The notes under the pieces were generated by a model. That model did no database searches, was not told where the DNA came from, and saw only the letters and a list, made by a program, of their open reading frames with translations. Of a DNA stretch of 64,000 nt, positions 47,374 to 59,900 are shown piece after piece. A program made the position numbers and the translations under genes. Numbering within the stretch: the first letter of the stretch is position 1; each line of letters starts with the position of its first letter. This DNA is from Micractinium sp. NFX-FRZ. Lineage: Eukaryota; Chlorophyta; Trebouxiophyceae; Chlorellales; Chlorellaceae. The stretch is from NCBI GenBank assembly GCA_029339195.1, contig JAPTJF010000199.1:1-64000 (forward strand), given 5' to 3'.

Positions 47374-50300
47374 TTACAGCACGTGGCTTCCATTTGATGC
47401 ATTCGTATCATTGCATTCATGCGAGCCTTTGGATATTGATAAGCACGTTGCCCTCGCTGCGCGGGGGGACAAGCCGTCGGCTGTGTGCTGCGCGCGCCCG
47501 CCAGGTAGGCACACCACCGCCGCTGCCTCCTTTGCTCCGCCGCTCCCATTCTGCACTTCTAATGCTGCTGCTGCGACTGCTACTGCTAGACCCGCTTTAG
47601 GCGACACACTGCGCCAGCTCCCCCGCTGCGACTTGGACTCTGCCGCCTGCATATGGGGAGGGAGACAGCCAGGACAGGCTGGCAGGGCAGCGGTCAGGCA
47701 GGCAGGCAGTTGGCCGGGTCACTTGCAGGCAGGCATTGCAGGCAGAGCATGCGGTGGGCAGTATAACGAAGTGCAGCACAGCGCAGCTCAGCGCAGTTCT
47801 GTTGCAGCGCCAAGGCACAGCACAGCACGTCACAGCACAGCACAGCACACCACGACACAGCACACCACGGCACGGCACAGCAGCAGCCAGGCACCCAGGC
47901 GCCTGCCAGCCAGCCGCTCACAAATTTGAGCACAGAGGTGTGCAGGCCCCGCCGCCGCTCGTCCGCCGTGAAATCTCGTGAATAGTATTCTTCCTCACTC
48001 AATGCAGGGAGGGCGCCGCTGCAGCCGGGCAGCGAGCCGGGGCGCCGCGGCCAAGGCAGCATGCCACCCCTGCACGCCAGGCAGGCAGGCGGGCGTGTGG
48101 GTGGGCCAGAGCGCGATAGCGGAGGAGGGTTGCAGCGTGGTCGGCGGGGTGGCAGGTGTGCACGAATGCAGGCACTCGAGCCAGCAGGGCAGGGAGGCAG
48201 CCTTCAAGCCGTCAGGACAGCAAGCACAAAGGCAGGCACCAAAGAAGGCAGGTGGGAGAGTAAGCGTCGCTCACCACATGGGGAAGTGGATCGTGAAGAG
48301 GAGGCAGGTCATGCCAAGGGAAGTGAGGCCCTGCAGGCCCAGGACAAAGTATACTTACGCGAGAAAGACGAGGGAGAGGAGGGAAATGAGCTAGCAACAA
48401 TAGGCGGGAGTGTACCTGCCGGCTGCCTGCCAGCACACACTTCCCCCCGCCCAGGTCCCCAGCCAGCCAGCCCAGCAGCCCAGCCACCAGAGCAGTTTGC
48501 GCGCACCATGCGCAGGAAGCCCTGGCTCCAGTCGATGCTGCTGCCGGTGAAGTAGAGCGCTTGAAGCAGGATGGCGCCTGCAAAACGTCCAAGGGTTGCA
48601 GTATGATGCTACAATCTGTCTACTTGGACGTCTCCTCATACACGGATGCACGTGCATCTCCCCAGGTGCTGATCGAACTCCAAATGCACCCCCTCGATGC
48701 CGCTACAGCCCCCCATCTCCACCCTTGCCCCTCCATCACCAGCTGGCCCGCCACGCTGCCCAGCTCACCCAGAGAGCTGCCAGACCCCACTATGCCACTG
48801 GTGGCGCCAAGACCTGCAGGCTCAGGGTGGCAGCGCAGAGTTGAGGTGAAGACGCGGCAGTTGGGAGCCCTGAGCTCCGTGGCAGCGGCTGTGCCACCCT
48901 GGCGCAGCGTGGCAGACACCCCCGCACCTCTCCGCGAGATGAAAGGCACTACGCCATACAGTGCCCCTGCGGGATGAGCAGCAGGCAGCAAAGGGAGCGC
49001 ATTGTTTCAGAACATTGCCAAGGCTGGAGCGCTTCTCACGCCAGAGCTTTCGCCTCTGCTCCGCGTTCGCCTTGTGCCCCGAACCACCCCCTCTTTAGTT
49101 TGCCCCATGCCAGTGTAGGGGTCTCTCACCAGAGGCGGCGGTGACTGTGATGGCCATGCACACAGCCACAACCATGGTGCCCCCCAGGCTGCCGCCCGTC
49201 TGTGAGAGGCCGCAGCAGAAGGCGGCGGCGGCGCTTTGCAGCACCCACAGCACCCACAGCCGGCCGCGCATGCCAAATCTGCGGGCGGCGGGCAGAGCAG
49301 GAGCGGAGGCCCGTGCGTCAAGGCAAGCATCCGAGGCAGATCACAGGACAGACCAAGGGGTGTGCCCGCCAGCGCAGCCTCCGCTTGCGACCCATGCAGC
49401 ACGCGAGGCCGCCGCGCTGCGCTGAGTCAGCTCTCTAATTGTGCGCCCCTGAGGCGACGCCAGGACAGCGCACTCTGACAAATTGCGCGTTGCCCTCAGA
49501 TGCTTGCGAGTGCATTGCCAAGCCCGTCACGTAAACACACTCCACCCCTGCCCCGCCCCTGCACAGCGACCTTCGGCTGACCTCCGCCGCCTCCCCCTGC
49601 CCGCATGGCAACCCTCCCACATGACACCGTCCCCTGTGCCCACCTGGCGGCGGCACGATCCGACAGGATGCCGCCGGCGGGGCGCGAAAAAATGTTGCAC
49701 AGGCTGAAGACGGAGGCAAGCGCTCCTGCCTGGATCAGGCTGGTGCTGAACTGGTCGTAAATGTACTGGGACAGTACTGCAGGAGGGCAGGGGTATGGAG
49801 GTACAAGGGAGGAGACGTTTAAAATCAGAGGGTCAGAGGGAGGGCCGCGCTTGGTGATGGCAGCCTGGAGAGAGCGCGAGTGCCGTGCACAGGGCCCGCC
49901 GCAGGCCTGCTGCCCGCCCCTCACCGTTGTTCATGGTCAATTCAGTGCCGAATGAGAATCCATATACAATGCACTGCAGCAGGGCGTGCCAAGGCGGCAG
50001 GCAGGGGTGGTTTGAGACGCAGGGGCTGCAGGGGTGGGCTGGGCGGGGGGAGGGCTCCATGCACGGTGCACGCAAGGCTCGGCGAGGGCACAGCCAGCAG
50101 GGTGCAGCCCTGGGGACAAAGCGCAAGACCTGCCAAGGGCACAGATGCGGCTGCCAGGCTGGCACAGGATGGTGACAGGATGGCGACAGGCTGGGCCAGG
50201 AGGGCACATGCAGCGACAGAACGACACATGCAGGCAGCGGGGCAGACCAGAGGTGGCGCAGGGTGGCACAGGCGTGGGACAGGGGGTGGTATAGGATGGC

Positions 50301-52878
50301 ACAGGCCGCAGCATGCTCAGCGCAGGGCGCTGGCGGCGCTGCCCCCACCCTGACCCACCATGACCCATGTCCGGTAGTTGCGGACGGCGGCCCAGTACTC
50401 CCGCGCGCTGTTGGCGCGGGCCATGGCCCCCTGCCGCCGCAGCGTGCCGTAGTTGCCAGCTGGCAGGTCCTGGCCAAGCAGCAGCACCTGAGAGGGTGGG
50501 AGGAGGGAAGGAGGGAGGGAGGCAGGGCGGGCGGGCGGGCGGGCGGGCGGGCGAGCAGGAAGGTGCAGGGAATTACCGAAGAAGTAGGTGTATTGTGCTC
50601 CCAAGCACAGGGCATGCGACATCCCCAGGGAGGCCCACTTTGGTCCCACAGCAAGCAGGCCTCACTACTGCCGGCAGGCCGTCCTCCGCTCACCAGCAGG
50701 CCCACGGCGACCTGCAGCCAGCCGACGAAGAGGTAGCAGGTGCGCCAGGCCACGAACTCGGGCTGGGCACGCGCCAGGCCCTGCAGCCAAGCGACGAGCA
50801 AGAACATCATTGTCTTGATGAGGTGGGCTGGGGCCTATGCTGGAAGGGCACGACCGCAGCTCCAAAGCTTGTGTGAGCACAGAGAGAAAGAGAGACCAGA
50901 GCACACAGCACAGAGAGAAAGAGAGACCAGAGCGCACAGCACAGAGAGAAAGAGAGACCAGAGCGCAGCACAGAGAGATCTCCGCATGGACAAGCGATCA
51001 GCCAATCTTACAACAGAAAAACAACAGAAAACAGCCCACCTGCAGCAGCAGCGGCATGGGAAGCTGCGGCACCCCCCTTCCCAGCACCCACAATCAAGCC
51101 ACCTAGCCGGCAGAATCTGATTGAATGCATTGCTGAAACACCAGCCCACCTGCAGCAGCAGCGGCATCACTAGCTGCACCACCCCTCCCGCTGAGTTGCC
51201 CCAGCCCGCTGCCACCGCGTTGGCTGTGCCCACAATCCTGCACAGCAGGCGGGATGCACTTGAGGCAGGAGCACTTGAGGCAAAAATATGCAATGGGGCA
51301 CTGGCAGGAGCTTTGGGGTGTAGCGGCTGTGTCCTGAGCCCAGCCAACCGGAGTGCAGAAGCTGCGGGGTGGCGCTTGCAGGCCAATCCTGTATCCCAGT
51401 GCTGCCCAGCGCAGCCCAGCTAGGAAGGCCTCAGCCCAGCACGGCGCACATACCCCAGCCCAGAACAACACGTGTCCCCCAGCCAGCCTTGCAGGCCAGT
51501 GGCAGCCCCACCCAGCCCGCCCGCCCAGCCCTGCCCATCCACGCAGGTCCCACGCTCCCCAGGCCGGCCAAGCCCCACCTGGGTGTGAACATGACTGAGC
51601 ACCAGAACTGGCAGGCTACAAAGGAAGCCAGGGAGAAGCCAATGAAGAGGCGGGCAGCCAGGTAGCCATCCGCTCCCTCCACCAGCGCCATGCCTGGGCA
51701 GCGGGGGCGGGAAGGCGGCAGGGCGGGTCAGGCGGGCAGGCGGAGCGGGCTGGTGGGGGGTGGGAAGCCAGCAGGGCGGGTCGGGCAGGGGAGCGGACGA
51801 GAGGGAGCGGAGGGTTGGGCGGGCAGGCAGGCAGGCGAGGGTGGGAGAGAGTTAAGACGTGTGGGAGAGGAGCACTGCACTGAATTTGAACACACTCCCA
51901 CATGCATGCATGCATGCATGCATGCACACATGGGGGCCACAGTGCATGGCCCCCGCTGCGCACGCTGCGCCCTGCCCACCGAAGCTGGCGCTGGCGGTGA
52001 GCAGGAGGAGGGAGGAGGCGCCGTAGCGGGGCCCCCATCGGTCGCAGATGCCGCCCATGAGCACGCGAGAGACTGCAGGGCAGTTGCAAACGAGGGAGCA
52101 CAAATGAACAGCTGGAGGAAGCACCGTGGAACTATCGGCCAGGCAGGGCAGGAGCTCCTGCTGCCCCTCGAGGCGCCGTGGCCAGGCCTCCCTCCCTACA
52201 TTGTAGATTGAGACACGCCAGCACAGGGTCATGGGAGTGCACGAGCGGCCGAGCATCATCTGGAGGGCCGATTGAGCAGCTGCAGCCAACCGCCCGTAGC
52301 AGCGCAGCGCACGCAGCGCCCTCCCTTTACCCTTCCACCTTGCTGCAGCCTTGCCACTGCCCTCGAGGGGGCTCTCACCCACGGTGCCTGCAACGGCGGC
52401 GATGCCAGCTGTCGAAATCTGGGCTTTGTCCAAATTCAAATCGTCTCGAATGACGGGCAGCAGCGGGGCAGCGGCAAAGGTGGCTGCGCGGCAGCGGGTG
52501 CAGCAGGAAGAGGACCCCATGGGAGTGGGCGGGTGAGCATCGCAGGCGCCAGCAGCAGGGGGCAAAGCCCGTGTGGCATGGCGTGCAGGCGATTGAATGC
52601 TCGCTGCCTTGGTCCTGGCGCTCAAGGAGCGGCGGCGGCGGCGGCAGCGGCGGCGGCTTACCAAAGACAGCTACGAAGTGTGCCAGCCAGGCAAGGTGGA
52701 AGCTGCGCATGTGGGGCGCCGCGCAGCTCAGCAGGCGCAGGCGGCAGGCCTTGCCCTCAGAGTCCACCGCCGCCGCTGCATGCGTCCCGCCGACGGCCGG
52801 CGTGACGCCGGCGGCGCTGCAACCGTCGGGCATGGTCTCCCCCGAGCCGCCGGCACGCGCCTCCATGTCCGCACCCAT
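47374..52878 (-). CDS. Second, divergent NRT2-family nitrate/nitrite transporter
   Basis: Membrane transporter of the NNP group of the major facilitator superfamily. Sixteen exons (52878-52662, 52483-52379, 52072-51980, 51693-51579, 51237-51150, 50780-50694, 50487-50359, 49973-49925, 49776-49644, 49278-49130, 48966-48928, 48813-48769, 48577-48507, 48330-48275, 48069-47922, 47646-47374) give about 598 residues. It aligns along its length with the other NRT2: SRVLMGGICDRWGPRYG, FIGFSLASFVACQFWCSVMF, AAGWGNSAGGVVQLVMP, GLGATSGIVGSGSSLGAI and TIHFPMWGGML. Differences are a longer N-terminus, many more introns, altered NNP signature residues (SAGGVVQL in place of MGAGLTHL) and a C-terminal tail of about 90 residues rich in Ala, Ser and Gly. 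The last exon is open and follows AAESKSQRG, but could be shorter if a further intron exists. Specificity (nitrate or nitrite) and need for NAR2 cannot be read from sequence. Confidence 0.88.
50530..50552. repeat. GCGG simple repeat
   Basis: A run of GCGG units in an intron of the second NRT2 gene. Confidence 0.85.
50875..50976. repeat. Tandem repeat, unit about 33 bp, in second NRT2 intron 5
   Basis: Three to four copies of a unit containing AGAGAGAAAGAGAGACCAGA separated by GCACAGCAC. It lies in the same intron as the exon-edge copy at 51032. Confidence 0.9.
51032..51057 (-). repeat. Copy of second NRT2 exon 5 3' edge in intron 5
   Basis: Identical over 26 bases to the exon end and donor at 51142-51167 (plus strand CCCACCTGCAGCAGCAGCGG), displaced 110 bp; looser similarity continues for another 20 bases. 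Confidence 0.85.
51901..51926. repeat. CATG tetranucleotide repeat
   Basis: About six GCAT units in an intron of the second NRT2 gene. Confidence 0.9.
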
Positions 52879-53952
52879 GTCGCACGCGAACGAGCCGGCC
52901 TTGGGTCGGCGAGTTGAGCTGCGCTCAATGCCGGTGGGGCCAGCGGACCAAAACGCGCGCCGCCGCCATCACAGGAACGCTTACAAGCTGAATGTTCACT
53001 GCGGGAGCTGGCGCGCAATGCGCAGGCTCAGTTGCCAGGGGCCAGCTGAGGTGGCATGGCGGCGCTGCCGCCAACATCATCGGCGGCGCAGTCTGGCGTG
53101 CACCTCACGGGCAAACCGAAAACTTCCCATGTGGGAGTTTCATCAACACTTCATGGACATGGGACAGCAATAAAACACACTGTTTGCCGCCGCCCCTTCA
53201 CCAATGCATATATGCGGTCGCTGCCGGAATTCTGGCAAGGCTGAGCCGTGCTTGGTTGACTCCCCATTCCGCCTCAGGGGTTCAATTGCAGCTTCACCTG
53301 TGATTACATATGCCTCCTCCCGCACGTTCAAAAACAATCTACTTTGAGGCGTTGCCCGGCGCATGTGCGTTGCATTGTGTGCTTTCGGCCGTACGCACGA
53401 CTGTGGATAGCCAGCGTGTGTTGTGACGGACCACACCCGGTTTACTTGTACAAAATCTTCAAAAAAAAAGCAATTTTCAGCAAGAAGCGAGAACGCACAC
53501 CTGGAGAGGCCGACACCCCTCCTCAAGTATGCGACGAGTCTCCTGCTGGCTGGCGGCGCCGGCGCATGGGCGGAGTAGGTACCGCCCGCTGCAGGTGGTA
53601 CTGCATTTGCAGGTTGGCACGTGCCCAGCCGCGCCGCGCCCAAACCTCCAGAACTGCCTGGGGGCAAGACATTTGTGCCTGAGGATCTTACAGACAGTCC
53701 TCAACTCACACATGGCTGGCAAAAACGATGCGCAAGCTGAAAGTGGCGGCAGCAAAAGCAGCCGGGGCGGCTGGCCACGAGAAGGCAGTGAGGTGTGTGT
53801 GGGGGGAGGGGCAAATGCTCTGTGGGCTACGGCGAGCGATGGGGGGACGCAGCAAGAATGACGGATTGGACTAGCACGCACTAGACGAACCGGCAGGCGC
53901 AGAGCCGTGGCGCGGAGCCGCGCGGACGACAGCACACGGCTGCCCCAGCCCG
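52879..53952. other. Intergenic region, second NRT2 promoter and VTC4 3' flank
   Basis: No exon recognised. Open frames on both strands have no splice or family support. The stretch is less GC-rich than its surroundings near 53290-53480 and includes a short A run at 53460. A minus-strand TGTAA at 53689-53693 lies about 260 bases after the VTC4 stop. Confidence 0.5.
53689..53693 (-). terminator. Candidate TGTAA polyadenylation signal of VTC4
   Basis: Minus-strand TGTAA downstream of the VTC4 stop codon. Confidence 0.4.
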
Positions 53953-56900
53953 CTACGTCGCGCGTGCTCCCAGCAGGCTGCGCGCCGCCGCCGCCGCCGC
54001 CTGCCCCACCCCCTCCAGAGCCGGGCCCGGCGAGGGCGGTGCTGGCGGAGCATCCCCGTGGTGCCGTATCAGGGAGATGAGGTCGGCAAATGCAACGAGG
54101 AAGATGAGGGAGAGGGCGGCCACGATGACGGCTGCCAGCCCCAGGGGCCCCCGCCGGTCGTCATACAGGCTGGCGCTCTTGTCCCGGATCTGCGTGCCGC
54201 GCCACATGAACACCAGCAGCTGCGGGGGGCGGGAGGGCATGGGGCAGGGGTGGGATGAGGGTCAGAATGAATAGTAGGGTGGTTTTGAGCGGGTTTGGGC
54301 CGGGGGCTGGGCTGGGGGTGGGAAGGCGCCGCATGGCATCAATCGGGCCGTTTTGACAGCCATGCCTGCTGCCCTGTTGCCTGCCCTGCCCACACCCGGC
54401 CTGCTGCCACTCACCGCGTATCCGCACATCAAGATGGCCACGGGCAGCAGGATGCAGGCAATGAACTCAATCAGGTCTTGCCCGCTCTGCACGCAAAACA
54501 AAAGACGAAGAGGTGGGGGGCGAAGTGAGCAGGAAGCTGTGCGCAGGATGCCCGCCTGCGCCCAACGAATGTCGGGCACATCCTCAGGACTGCTCGCTGC
54601 CCGCTGCCCGCCTGCCTGCCCCATATGGGTCTGCCTTGGAAGTGCCGGAGAAGCCCCGCAGCGGGGTGGCCAATAAGAGCCAACGGCGGCGGACACAGTC
54701 AACCAGATGGTGCATGAAGCTCCCTGCCCTGCCTCACCCCTGGCTCCGCCTTGGAGGTGCCGGAGAAGCCCAGCAGGGCGGTGGCAAATCAAAACACAGC
54801 AGAGCCCACTCCCGCACTGAAAGGTTTTGTGAACAAGTATAAACAAGCATCTCACCCCTGGCTCCGCCTTGGAGGTGCCGGAGAAGCCCAGCAGGGCGGT
54901 GGCAATGGAGCCAATGGTGATGGCCATGTGCAGCCAGGACAGGAAGGTGCGCTCGTTGGCAAAGAAGGTCTGCAAAGGGAGGAGATGGGTTGTTGTTTAC
55001 AGGGAGGAGATGGATTGCTGTTTGATTCAAATGCTTCTGAAGCATCAATGCAGATCCAATCGTGTGTATATGACGTGGGAGGAGCCGGCCATGCCGCCCC
55101 ACCCCACATGCCACACACACCCACCTTGGGCTCGATCTTTGCTGTCCGCTCGCCGCTGGCCAGCTGCTGGCTGGGGCGCGGCGACATGGGGGGCTTGGAG
55201 AACCACCTGAGGGGGGATGGGGGATGGCAGGGGGTGGGAGCACAGGAGGTGGGCGGCGGGTACAGCAAGAGGAGGTGGGGTTCGCATGGGCGACGTAGAG
55301 AACCGCTTCGCAGAAGGGGGAACAGAAGTTGGGGCAAGGGAGGTGAGTACAAGTCGGGGGCAGGCGAGGCTACGAGCCACATGGGCGGCGTGGAGGACTG
55401 ATCACCTGAGGACAGGCGGGCAGATGTCAGGGAACAGAAAAGTGCATGCGAGGGCAAAGGGAGGCGCGGCGGCGGTGGCACACAGGAGACGGCAGCAAAA
55501 ATTGAGAGACCAAGGTGGGGGCCCTGGTGGGGGTGAACACACAAGCAGCTTGCTTGCGCTGCCCACCAGTCCAGGAAGCGGCCGGTGGAGTTCGAATACA
55601 GCATGGCAACAATGTGTGGCAATCTAAATGCACGCAGCTTGCTTGCGCTGCTCACCAGTCGAGGAAGCGGCCAATGGAATTGAGGTGGTCCCGGCTGCGG
55701 CTGCGGCTGCTCTTGGCCAGGCGAGATGCACCCTGCAGGTGCAAGATACCGAGCAAGAACATGAAACCAACTGTGATCAAATTCACATCCAGCAGGCGCG
55801 AGAGAAGAGAGCAGGCGGGAAGGCAATTAAAAGTGAGCCCGTCGGCGGCCGCGGTGCATCCTGCACAGATGTGTGTGCTTGTTCCAAAGCAGCAGAGTGG
55901 AGGTCGGGCGCGTGAACGCCAAGGTGGCATGAGCACACCGCGCCCATGCTTTCGGCCAAACTGGAGAGCGGCCAGGAGCCCACTCGACGTGCACGGCAGG
56001 CAGCTGTCAACGCATCACAACTCCGGGCAGGTCGAGACAAAGAAAGCAACACCCCCTCCCCCCCCCCCGCCCTCCACCCGCGAGCCAAAGAACGCACCCG
56101 GCGCGCGCGGTTGGCCAGGGAGGATGACTGCCGCAGCAGCGGCTGCCGCAGCTCTTCGATTTCATCCCCCTCATCCCCCTCGCCCAGCCGCCTGCAACAC
56201 ACAAGAGGGGCACAGCGGGCGGGCGTGAGAGGAGCACACAGCGGATGGGGGGGCTGCTGGGAGCATGCGGCGAGTGTCATATGGAGAGGGCCGCCGCACT
56301 GCCATCAGCTATGAATTGTCCCACCAACTCTACACATATTCAAACTCGTTTGTTGAAAGTTGAATCATGGTAACTCGCTCTGACCCAGGGCAGCGTCAGA
56401 AGGGATATGTTGAGGGGGGTGCAACCAGCCGCCCACTCACTTGCGCGGCTTGTTTGCTATGGCTTCCGCCTCCTGCTGGTCGAGTGCCGAGGGGTCCAGC
56501 ACAGAGGGCTGGTCGGGGGCGGACATGAGCATGGAGGCGCGCACTGCAGGGGGCAGGGACGTTGCGAGAACCAATGACGTTGCGAGAACCATTGACCGTT
56601 GAGGATGCAACTAGGACAGGATGAGTTGACAGATGTGAACGAGCGCTCCGAGGCGTGTGGGTGTGCGGGGAGTGCGGGGCGTGCAGGTGTGTGGATACGC
56701 AGGAGGGGTGTCGTGACGCAGGGGAATGGTGCAGGGTGGGGGCGGGCCAAACGGAGGCCAGAAGGAGGGGAACGGAACATCAGAATGCAGCACCTGCCCC
56801 TCACCCACCACACTCGTCGTCTGCGCAGGAGGGCACCGCCTGCACCACGCCGCACGCGCCAATGCAACACTGCAGCCAGAATGCACCAGTAGAATGCAAC

Positions 56901-59900
56901 ACCAGAATGCAACACCCACCCGACTCGTCGTCCACCCAGTAGGGCACCGCCTGCACCATGTCGGGGAACAGGGCGGCGGTGCCGTGCAGGAACTTGGAGA
57001 ACTTGTGCACCTCGGTCAGCAGGCCTGCACACAGTAGGGAAGAGAAGAAAGGGTGACCAGTAATGCAACAGACAGGAGCCGCACAGGTGCTTGTGCGCCT
57101 CCGTCAGCAGGCCTGTATGGAAGGGGGTGTGGAGAGGACATGCATGTTCGAATCACAGGCGTTTCGAGGGCAAGGCAGCATGTTTTGAGGAAAAAAGCAG
57201 AGAGAACAAGGCACCCGCTAGCACCACCCATGATGCGGCACCCCCGAGTGCCCTGCCCCCCGACCCCAACCCCGCCCCACGCACCGCTGTCCACCAGGTC
57301 TGCCACCCACTCGGGGGGTGCCTCCCCCTCTCCCAGCGCCAGCTTGATCTCCAGGCAGGCGTGGGGGAAGCGAGTGACCTCGGTGCGGTGCACGGGCAGC
57401 GAGGGGTCGCGGTACCACCTGCGGCACGGGGGAGAGTGTTGGAAAGGGGAGGGAAGCGGGTGAGGGGCGTGGGACTGGGGGACGTGGGCTGGCCTCAGTG
57501 CGCGCTGATACGGTGCACTGGCAGTGAGAGGCCGGGTGCTACCCGTGGGGAGGCAGGCGGGCGGGGTGCAGGGCAGAAAAGCTGAGACAGATTTATTGTG
57601 CACCTCCCCAGCTGCCCTGCCGTGCAGCCTTCCCAGCGCTAGCCCCGCCGCCCGTCACTGCCCCTTCCCTGGCCACATTCGAGCCCCTCCCCCCTGCCTC
57701 ATTTGCCAGTGCTGGCGGTGGCGGCCAGCCCCTTCCCCGGCCGTCCCAGCTCAGCGCAAGCTTACAAAAACTGCCCCTGCCCCCGATTTCCCTTCTGTGC
57801 TTGTGTTCACTTTACCTGCCGGCGCTGGCGGTGGTGGGGCCCTCCTCGGGGTTCTCCTTGATCATGCACAGGTTGGTGTCCAGGCTGCAGCCAGAAGAGG
57901 GAGGAAAGTCAGGAAACACACATGTGTTGGTAACACATTGGGGGAAGGGGCACCCACAAACTCTCCATGAGCATGCACAGCATGGCATCCACATGCTGCA
58001 TTGGGCAAGTTGTGACACCTTCCCTGATGGCATGCTGAAATGGACACGTGCGCGGGAGCTTCACGGGAAACCCCAAACCACAATGCCGAGCGAGCGCAGA
58101 AGGGGCCAGGGGAGGGCCACGCACACAAACCCTCCGCTCGTCGGTGCAGGACAACAAGCCCAACAAAGCGCGCACCTGATGCGCACGGCGGTGTCAAAGG
58201 GTATCTGGAAGGCGGTGCGCATGTACTGGGTGCGCACCATCGGCTTGAGCTGCTTGGCATCCACCGTGCGCTGCACCTCGCCAAACAGGCTGGACACGCG
58301 CAGCACGGCCTCCTCGGGGGAGCCCTGCAGCCACACAATGGCAGGAGGGGAGTAACAACAAGGGCGGCTCAGGCAGGTGGTGATGCAGCAGAGCGCAGCA
58401 CGGCATCCTCGGGGGAGCCCTGCAAACAGAGAGGAAGGAAGACAGATGTGCGGCACTTGTCCCTGTTGAGTTACCTCCTGCATGTCCTGCCGTGTCGCCG
58501 GCCCATTCCTACTAACCGCTCTCCCTGCGCATACAAAAGCGGTAACACCACCACCACTCACCGCCAGGCGCATGTCCTGCTGTATCGCCTCCTCCGGCAG
58601 GTCACCATCCAGGTACATGAGCACCTGGTCCTCCCGCAGCTGGAACCGCTCCTTCACGCTCTCGTCGCCCTGCAAGGAGGAGGGGCAACAGCAGGGGGCA
58701 GGCAGGCAGGCGGGTGGGGTCAAGCGGGGGAGGCAGGGGCACGGCAGTGCCAGGCTGTCACGCGGCTGGGCCCGCTCGTTCACGCTCTCGTCACCCTGCA
58801 CTTTCAGTTCAAGGTGGGCAGGACGATGGGCACAGAGTAGCCTCTCTTTGGGGCAGGTGCCCTGTTTTTCACGTGCTGTAACGGGTGAGCACTGCGCGCA
58901 ACCCACCTTCCACGTCTCCTTGTGCGTCTTGCGCTCCACAAACACGTCGCGTGGCTCGTCAGGACCATACCACCTGCGATTTGCAAAGCAGAGAAAGCGG
59001 AGCGTTGAGACAGGTGGCCAGGGGCAGTTGAGTATGGCAGGCAGAGCCGGCAGGGTGCATGTCAGGTGGGTGAGGCAGGCAGGCAGAGCCGGCAGGGCCA
59101 TCGGGTGGCCCCTGCCTGCCCCGCCACCCTGCCAAGCCAACCGCGCCTGCGCACTGCTGGTGTAGCCGCAGCACAACATGCAACGTATGCAACAGCCCAA
59201 GTCGAGGAAACAAGGCGTGGGGCCCAGGCAGCGCACCGGATGCGCAGTGCGATGGCATTGGGCCGCTTGTCCAGGCGGCCGTGGTAGAGCTCCAGAGAAG
59301 AGTTGTCCAGGTAGACTGCGGGAAGAGGGCGACATTTCAGCTAGTTTCATGAGATGTGTAGTGCAGGGAGACGGGCAGCATTTCAGCTAGTTCCAAAGAA
59401 CTAAAGTGTGATATGGACTGTGTATGAAGTGGTGCAGCTCCAGAGAGGAGTTGTCCAGGTAGACTGCGGGGGAGCGGACAAACACACAAAGCAGCCCTTG
59501 GAGCCAGCAAAAACGGGGAGATAACGGCGCATGCGGGGCTGGTCAACTCACGAGCGGCACTGAGGCTTGCGCCCATGCGTGCCAAGTAACCCCCCCCCCC
59601 CCCCCCCTCCGATTTGACTAGCGGCGCATCTCCCGCCACCGCCACGCTGCCCCGCACCACCCCGCCCACGCATACCCACCCATTCGAGCTGACCACATTT
59701 GCGCGTCCCCTGCCAGGCCCCCGCTGCCCCCACCCCACCCCACCCCATGCGCCCGTGCCCATCAGCCCACCCACCCGCCCACCCGAGTTGACCAGCTGCG
59801 CGTCCCCCGCCATCTCTGCGCTGCCGTGGGCCGCCTGGAAGACGGGCAGGTGCTGCAGAATGTGGTGCTTCACCGTGGACACATCGCTCATGCGCACCCA

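Noticed and set aside
46574..47929. Plus-strand open frame of 451 codons
   Set aside because: It runs antisense to the HhH protein and the second NRT2 exons, lacks family signal and begins with a non-ATG or weak start; it is a GC-rich shadow.
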